Below are positions 6,820 through 7,129 of a stretch of 7,129 bases of DNA, in pieces; within the stretch, counting starts at the first letter, position 1, and each line of letters opens with the position of its first letter. The stretch covers positions 1 through 7,129 of the forward strand of contig JBHEMU010000076.1 in NCBI GenBank assembly GCA_046262415.1, in the 5' to 3' direction. The notes under the pieces are model-generated. The model had not been told where the DNA came from. It ran no database searches and saw only the letters and a list, made by a program, of their open reading frames with translations. Made by a program: the position numbers and the translations under genes. Origin of the DNA: JACDAS01 sp046262415 (GTDB taxonomy: Bacteria > Actinomycetota > Thermoleophilia > Gaiellales > Gaiellaceae).

Positions 6820-6898
6820 GTGGGAAGACCGGGTGTCGCCCAAACGGCGTGGCTTCGACATCGCGGCGACAAGGTCGCGCGCACCGACGTCCTGGACG

Positions 6899-7033
6899 AT
6901 GACCTTCGCGAAGACTTCCTGCGTGATAGACGAGATCTACGCGCATCTCGTTCGGAATCGGTCGCAAGAACGCCACCCGGTTCTCGACAGCCTCCGCGAG
7001 GCGGCGTTCGAGCCGCCCACGGGCGCTCCTTGA
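6899..7033 (+). CDS. Small hypothetical ORF, 44 residues (possibly a gene remnant)
   Basis: ATG at 6899 with a weak upstream GGA gives 44 residues ending TGA at 7031-7033; a GTG at 6833 in the same frame would give 66. The protein reads as soluble and charged, with IDEIYAHLVRNRS and a helical LDSLREAAFEPP segment, and I recognise no family. Composition of this DNA (about 63% GC) differs from the neighbours. The preceding 60 bases look more coding-like in another plus frame (TDVLDDDLREDFLRD, about 6877-6921), which suggests a frameshifted remnant rather than an intact small gene. Antisense open frames also cover the stretch. It could equally be non-coding. Confidence 0.2.
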   Translation: MTFAKTSCVIDEIYAHLVRNRSQERHPVLDSLREAAFEPPTGAP

Positions 7034-7075
7034 CACAGCGGCCACCCAACTCGGGACGGCGGGCGGCCGGAACCA

Positions 7076-7129
7076 CTACGTCGGCTCGAGGAAGAGGAGG
7101 GTTTCGTCTGGGTCGGCGTCCACTTCGGG
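7076..7129 (-). CDS. Possible 3' end of a minus-strand gene (runs off right edge)
   Basis: Read leftward from the right edge, 17 codons give PEVDADPDETLLFLEPT and end in TAG at 7078-7076. Fourteen of the 17 codons end in G or C, as expected for coding DNA here, and the residues look like an ordinary acidic protein tail. If real, the gene is convergent with the redox fusion gene. Seventeen codons are too few for a family call, and the same bases on the plus strand also give a plausible peptide, so the strand is uncertain. Confidence 0.3.
   Translation of the reverse strand, partial: PEVDADPDETLLFLEPT

Larger units (their letters stand above)
6729..7075. other. Intergenic stretch without a confident gene
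   Basis: These 347 bases follow the redox fusion gene. The first part is GC-rich and contains an imperfect hairpin at 6778-6819. From about 6850 the GC content falls, to about 54% over 6899-6968 against roughly 70% in the flanking genes. Short coding-like stretches occur in two different plus-strand frames. No tRNA, insertion sequence or repeat array is visible. The GC drop fits a degraded gene, an untranslated region or recently acquired DNA. Confidence 0.5.

Noticed and set aside
7030..7035. TTGACA, a perfect -35 hexamer on the plus strand.
   Set aside because: No -10-like sequence lies 16-19 bp downstream (the region is GC-rich), so a promoter is not supported.
6560..7045. Minus-strand open frame with a plausible-looking first 45 residues (RLERRLAEAVENRV...).
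   Set aside because: It degrades to Arg/Pro-rich sequence and then runs antisense into the redox gene. The apparent signal mirrors the plus-strand frame in the same codon register.
5946..7076. 376-codon open frame on the minus strand overlapping the 3' part of the redox gene and the intergenic region.
   Set aside because: Antisense to conserved NAD-binding and NirB-like sequence for most of its length, and its start overlaps the TAG of the candidate gene at the right edge.

Overview
The window is high-GC DNA, with G or C in most third codon positions. It has the look of a free-living actinobacterial genome. The combination of high-GC codon use, a sigma28-like motility promoter and a GGDEF/HD-GYP protein would fit a Thermoleophilia-type actinobacterium (Solirubrobacter/Conexibacter relatives). 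That placement is inference, because no taxonomic marker beyond part of valS is present.

Layout. Positions 1-1134 on the minus strand hold the N-terminal 378 codons of valyl-tRNA synthetase (valS); the gene continues past the left edge. A divergent intergenic region of about 145 bp follows. It carries a -10-like box almost on top of the valS start, a 14-bp palindrome, and a good match to a sigma28 (FliA/SigD) promoter reading right. Positions 1279-3504 on the plus strand encode a membrane-anchored cyclic-di-GMP enzyme: TM, extracytoplasmic sensor, TM, HAMP, GGDEF, HD-GYP, then a Gly/Ala-rich tail. Its cyclase site and inhibitory site are intact, but the HD-GYP domain has a Leu where the first His of the HHE metal motif is expected. 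Only 35 bp later, positions 3540-6728 encode a 1062-residue redox fusion. It joins an eight-helix polyferredoxin membrane module of the NapH/NosR/CcoG kind, a long Pro/Ala linker, a plant-type [2Fe-2S] ferredoxin domain whose third Cys is Asp, and a NirB-like FAD/NAD(P)H oxidoreductase module.

Positions 6729-7075 hold no confident gene: an imperfect hairpin, then lower-GC DNA with broken coding-like stretches. The last 54 bases may be the 3' end of a minus-strand gene running in from the right.

How the genes work together. The two plus-strand genes are close enough to share a transcript, possibly started by the motility-type sigma factor. The first would make, and perhaps break, c-di-GMP in response to an extracytoplasmic signal. 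The second has the architecture of a membrane-tethered electron carrier, NAD(P)H to FAD to [2Fe-2S] to membrane Fe-S clusters, with an unknown final acceptor. No direct functional link between the two can be shown from sequence. The redox fusion is the most unusual item in the window.
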